From contig JAFUCO010000083.1 in NCBI GenBank assembly GCA_017459635.1, positions 1 to 56,241 of the forward strand: a stretch of 56,241 nt of DNA, in the 5' to 3' direction. Made by a program: the position numbers and the translations under genes. Shown piece after piece: positions 53,706 through 56,241 of the stretch. The notes under the pieces are model-generated. The model worked only from the letters and a program-made list of their open reading frames with translations, had not been told where the DNA came from and ran no database searches. Each line of letters begins with the position of its first letter. Positions within the stretch are counted from its first letter, which is position 1. The stretch comes from Blautia sp. Lineage in GTDB: Bacteria > Bacillota > Clostridia > Lachnospirales > Lachnospiraceae.

Positions 53706-54727
53706 AGACTTCTGATTTTTACTATGATCTTCCAAAGGAATTGATAGCGCAGGATCCCCTGCAGGACAGAAGTGCGTCGCGCCTTATGCATCTGTCAATT
53801 ACAGATGGAAGCATAAAACACGGAAAATTTACAGATATCCTGACATATCTGAACAAAGGGGACTGCCTTGTAATAAATGACACTAAGGTGATACCCGCCA
53901 GGCTGTACGGAAACAGAGAAAAGACCGGAGGCGTCGTAGAGATCCTTCTTTTAAAAAGAATGGATAACGACATATGGGAATGCCTGGTAAAACCGGGTAA
54001 AAAAGCCAGAACCGGCGACAGGATAGTTTTCGGGGACGGCATCCTGAAGGGTGAGATCACTGAAGTCCTGGAAGACGGAAACCGTCATATTCATTTCGAA
54101 TATGACGGTATTTTCGAGGAAATCCTGGACAGCCTTGGCGAGATGCCTCTTCCTCCATATATAACCCACAAACTGCAGGACAAAAACCGTTACCAGACAG
54201 TCTACGCAGTACATGAAGGCTCCGCCGCCGCTCCTACCGCAGGCCTCCACTTTACAAAAGAACTGCTGAAGCAGGTGGAAGAAAAAGGCGTGAACATAGC
54301 TCACGTGACACTCCACGTAGGTCTTGGAACCTTCCGCCCAGTAAAAGTAGATGACGTAGAGAACCACCACATGCACTCCGAATACTACGTGGTTGAAAAA
54401 GAAGCCGCCGACCTGATAAATAACACTAAAAGAAACGGCAGCCGTATAATAGCAGTTGGAACAACAAGCTGCAGGACCCTCGAATCCGCCGCAGACGAAG
54501 ATGGCACAATAAAAGCAGGAAGCGGCTGGACAGACATATTCATCTATCCCGGTTACCGCTTCAAAGCAATAGACGCCCTGATAACAAACTTCCACCTACC
54601 CGAATCGACCCTCCTTATGCTTGTAAGCGCCCTCGCCGGCAAAGAAAACATAATGAACGCATATAAGGAGGCAGTCAAAGAAAAGTATCGGTTCTTCTCA
54701 TTCGGAGACGCAATGATCATAGAATAG
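53702..54727 (+). CDS. queA: S-adenosylmethionine:tRNA ribosyltransferase-isomerase
   Basis: Penultimate step of queuosine synthesis: transfers the ribosyl group of SAM to preQ1 on tRNA. 341 residues: [89 protein letters not shown] and [12 protein letters not shown] at 53702 lies in the ATGA overlap with trmD, so translation is coupled. rplS normally follows trmD; it is not in the window. No tgt follows. Confidence 0.96.
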   Translation: MKTSDFYYDLPKELIAQDPLQDRSASRLMHLSITDGSIKHGKFTDILTYLNKGDCLVINDTKVIPARLYGNREKTGGVVEILLLKRMDNDIWECLVKPGKKARTGDRIVFGDGILKGEITEVLEDGNRHIHFEYDGIFEEILDSLGEMPLPPYITHKLQDKNRYQTVYAVHEGSAAAPTAGLHFTKELLKQVEEKGVNIAHVTLHVGLGTFRPVKVDDVENHHMHSEYYVVEKEAADLINNTKRNGSRIIAVGTTSCRTLESAADEDGTIKAGSGWTDIFIYPGYRFKAIDALITNFHLPESTLLMLVSALAGKENIMNAYKEAVKEKYRFFSFGDAMIIE

Positions 54728-54732
54728 AATAA

Positions 54733-54780
54733 GGGGATGTGAAAAAAGTCTTTTTCTCCACCCCGTACCCCTCTTCTTTT
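54733..54780 (+). terminator. Terminator after queA
   Basis: GGGG, TG and GAAAAA (54733-54746) pair with TTTTTC, CA and CCCC (54751-54764) with small mismatches. The T-rich CTCTTCTTTTTTATTT that follows would aid release. Confidence 0.6.
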
Positions 54781-54833
54781 TTATTTGCAGCATTTTCTCC
54801 AACCGAAGAAGGAAGGCAACCGAAACTAAAACC

Positions 54834-54883
54834 GTGGGGAGGAAACGCTCTCAGAGTTGCGAAGCCCGACGTTTCCTCCCCAC
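54834..54883 (+). other. 14-bp perfect hairpin downstream of queA
   Basis: GTGGGGAGGAAACG (54834-54847) pairs exactly with CGTTTCCTCCCCAC (54870-54883), loop 22 bases. Not followed by a T run. The sequence around it has no coding potential. This and the queA terminator, the REP palindromes and the transposase remnant account for 54728-55142. Confidence 0.8.
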
Positions 54884-54913
54884 ACCCCTCCTTCCCCGGG
54901 CACGCTCTTTTTT

Positions 54914-54938
54914 AAGACAGGGGACGGTTCTCTGTCTT
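54914..54938 (+). repeat. REP-like palindrome
   Basis: AAGACAG, loop GGGACGGTTCT, CTGTCTT: the core of the unit at 49554, with the left outer arm changed to TTT. Confidence 0.9.
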
Positions 54939-54966
54939 ATTTTTACCGATGGACAGTAATAAATAA

Positions 54967-55006
54967 GGGACGAATCTCCGTGCCAAAAAACACAGAGATT
55001 CGTCCC
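54967..55006 (+). repeat. Diverged palindrome with GGGACG ends
   Basis: GGGACGAATCTC (54967-54978) and GAGATTCGTCCC (54995-55006) form a 12-bp perfect stem. The GGGACG core sits in the arm rather than in the loop, so the relation to the REP-like family is uncertain. Confidence 0.65.
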
Positions 55007-55017
55007 GTTATAATTTA

Positions 55018-55085
55018 GAGTCGACAGGGACAGAGTCGACAGGGACGGTTCTCGTTGAGTCGACAGGGACGGTTCTCGTTGACTC
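55018..55085 (+). repeat. Three head-to-tail REP units upstream of the transposase remnant
   Basis: Partial unit GAGTCGACAGGGACA (55018-55032), a longer one at 55033-55056, and a complete palindrome at 55057-55085 with GAGTCGAC/GTTGACTC arms around AGGGACGGTTCTC. All share the GGGACGGTTCTC core with the other copies but have a different stem. Confidence 0.88.
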
Positions 55086-55142
55086 CTTTTCCTGTTTCTG
55101 ATATAACTTCGGTTATATACTGATGTGAGTGGAGACGGTGCT

Positions 55143-55909
55143 ATGCCGAGACAGGCCAGGAAACTCAGCGAATCCGGGTATATGCATCTGATCGTTCGGG
55201 CGTAGGAAGGCAAATCATGTTTGAGAAAGCGGCGGATCATAAGCGGTTTCTATCCTCGCTGGAGCAGTTTTGCGGGGAAACAGAGGTCAAAATCTGTGCT
55301 TACTGCCTGATGGAAAACCATGTTCACCTGCTGGTCTGCGACCCGAAGAGCCATACGCCATTGATGATGAAAAAGCTGGACGTGAGTTATTCCCTATGTT
55401 TCAATCGATAATATGACCGGAGCGGATACCTGCTGCAGGACCGTTACAAGAGCGAAGCCATTGAGAATAACGCATACCTGCCGGTGACGTTCCGGTACAT
55501 TTTGAATAATCCGCACAAGGCAGGAATTTGCGAAGCGCGGAATTATCCGTGAAGCAGCTATGCCAATTACGACCGGCCTCCCGCTTTCATGGAGCTTTCG
55601 CTGGTGCGCAGCCTGCTTGATGGCCAGGCGCAGTATGAGGCGTTCATAAACGCCGTCAACGAGGATCTATGCATGGAATACGACGGGCCACGACACGACG
55701 ATTCGTGGGCGCTGGATGTGATTCGCAAGCGTCTGGGCGTGAACAGCGGGACAGCCTTGCAGGGATATGAGAGAAGGGAACGCAATGGGGCGTTGCGCAA
55801 GCTGAAAGGCGAAGGGTTGACGGTGTGGCAGATTGAGCGCTTGACCGGAATTAACAGAAATTTAGTCCAAAGACATGAAAAAGGAGTCAATGAGAACCGT
55901 CCCGGTTGA
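55143..55909 (+). pseudogene. Broken REP-associated (IS200-like, HUH) transposase
   Basis: Reads as a RAYT/TnpA-REP protein once three defects are ignored. MPRQARKLSESGYMHLIVR is followed by loss of one G in a G run near 55200 (frame then resumes as GVGRQIMFEKA). A TAA interrupts at 55409-55411 and a TGA at 55550-55552, where the family has the Trp of YPWSSY. Present are the HUH motif ENHVHLLV (55316 on), SGYLLQDRYKSEAI, a YILNNPHKAGI segment with the candidate catalytic Tyr, and a C-terminal HTH (LTVWQIERLTGINRNLVQ). A UUCG-loop hairpin (55101-55118) precedes it. The frame ends inside the right REP palindrome. Confidence 0.88.
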
Positions 55910-55912
55910 CTC
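55884..55912 (-). repeat. REP palindrome at the right end of the transposase remnant
   Basis: GAGTCAAT and GGTTGACTC arms around the complement of GGGACGGTTCTC. Inverted relative to the left copies, so the gene is bracketed by oppositely oriented palindromes. Confidence 0.88.
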
Positions 55913-55997
55913 CCATAGGAAGTAGCAGTACGTATACTTTTTTGTTTGGAGGCAGAGGAAAGAGTATAGAGGAGAAGCGGGAGCTCGTTATTAGATT

Positions 55998-56021
55998 AAT
56001 AAGACAGTTCTCTGTCTTATT
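55998..56021 (+). repeat. REP-like palindrome with shortened loop
   Basis: Both 10-base arms (AATAAGACAG and CTGTCTTATT) are intact but the loop is only TTCT; the GGGACGG core is missing. Confidence 0.85.
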
Positions 56022-56052
56022 TTAGTTGTCGAAATAAGTCGAACGATTTTTG

Positions 56053-56081
56053 TTGTTAGGTTTTGGACTCTGGGGTATAAT
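56053..56081 (+). promoter_or_regulatory. Promoter for the last gene
   Basis: TTGTTA (56053-56058), 17-base spacer, TATAAT (56076-56081), about 100 bases upstream of the start at 56180. Confidence 0.65.
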
Positions 56082-56179
56082 AACAACAGATGAAAGCAAA
56101 TTCCGGAACAGCAATCTTCATCTATTCTGAAAATCTAATTTCTTATCTTAAAAAAACATTTCTAAGGAAGGTATCTGCT

Positions 56180-56241
56180 ATGACAAATCTGAAAAAATAC
56201 TATCCCATGCTGCGCACAAAGGAGCAGGTTCGGGAATCCAT
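56180..56241 (+). CDS. N-terminal fragment of an unidentified protein
   Basis: Only 20 codons before the window ends (MTNLKKYYPMLRTKEQVRES). AAGGAAGG ribosome site and an upstream promoter support a real start. The opening KKYYPMLRTKEQV resembles the start of PD-(D/E)XK (Rpn-like) transposase-family nucleases of Lachnospiraceae as I remember them, but the fragment is too short to assign. Confidence 0.55.
   Translation, partial: MTNLKKYYPMLRTKEQVRES

Noticed and set aside
55018-55085. CRISPR array
   Set aside because: The units are of unequal length and adjacent without spacers, they are palindromic, and there are no cas genes.
55550-55552. In-frame TGA in the transposase as a selenocysteine codon
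   Set aside because: It replaces the usual Trp of YPWSSY, and the same gene also has a TAA and a frameshift, so decay is the simpler reading.
55589-55909. Separate small gene with an HTH motif
   Set aside because: It is in the same frame as the upstream transposase fragment and carries that family's C-terminal domain; it is the end of the pseudogene.

Overview
The window reads as housekeeping chromosome from an anaerobic low-to-mid GC Gram-positive, most likely a member of the Lachnospiraceae (Clostridia, Bacillota). The signs are AGGAGG-type ribosome sites, a HrcA/CIRCE heat-shock operon, a fused 1264-residue PurL, IreB, YlbF and RNase J, NifS-ThiI without a rhodanese domain, CarD, and an adjacent DUF5717/DUF5716 pair, which I associate with this family. 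Nothing looks like a prophage, plasmid or CRISPR locus. The only accessory DNA is a decayed REP-type transposase with its palindromes and several short MITE-like elements.

Layout. 1-7.6 kb: a XylF/ChvE-like binding lipoprotein, Mrp, PurL, CarD and an elongator tRNA-Met. 7.8-14.1 kb: ftsE-ftsX-ctp, degV, mscL and uvrB. 14.3-19.8 kb: hrcA-grpE-dnaK-dnaJ behind a CIRCE operator. 20-26.1 kb: prmA, rsmE, nifS, thiI and mtaB (translation and tRNA modification), with a small HPr-like gene on the minus strand. 26.2-32.2 kb: ireB-ruvX-DUF1292-rnj-ylbF-(MltG-like)-trmR-trhP, which follows the Bacillus yrzL-yrrO order with rnj and ylbF added. 32.3-37.9 kb: a three-gene cytosolic module of unknown function (DUF5717, an actin/Hsp70-like DUF5716, and a TPR-like protein). 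38-41.7 kb: purC, purB and purA. 41.7-45.1 kb: a HAD hydrolase, a SEC-C protein, aroE (minus) and aroD. 45.3-49.5 kb: a sensor HD-GYP protein and a DUF975/CmpB membrane protein. 49.8-54.7 kb: ylxM-ffh-rpsP-khpA-rimM-trmD-queA, where queA sits in the usual rplS position. 54.7-56.2 kb: the repeat-rich accessory end.

Functionally the window joins purine synthesis (PurL, PurC, PurB, PurA), protein folding and quality control, tRNA modification (ThiI/NifS, MtaB, TrmR/TrhP, TrmD, QueA), mRNA decay (RNase J, YlbF), divisome-linked wall remodelling (FtsEX, Ctp) and the shikimate pathway (AroD, AroE).

Three patterns stand out. (1) The DUF5717/DUF5716/TPR operon looks like a scaffold plus a degenerate actin-like ATPase plus an adaptor, and is the best candidate for an undescribed system. 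(2) Two related repeat systems pervade the spacers: GGGACGGTT-loop palindromes tied to the broken transposase, and a family of short elements with GTWACTGTTC-type ends that begin inside the stop codon of the upstream gene; one of these carries a palindrome inside it. (3) At least six intergenic spacers contain imperfect tandem copies of the end of the preceding gene, including its stop codon. All calls come from reading the sequence; no database search was run.
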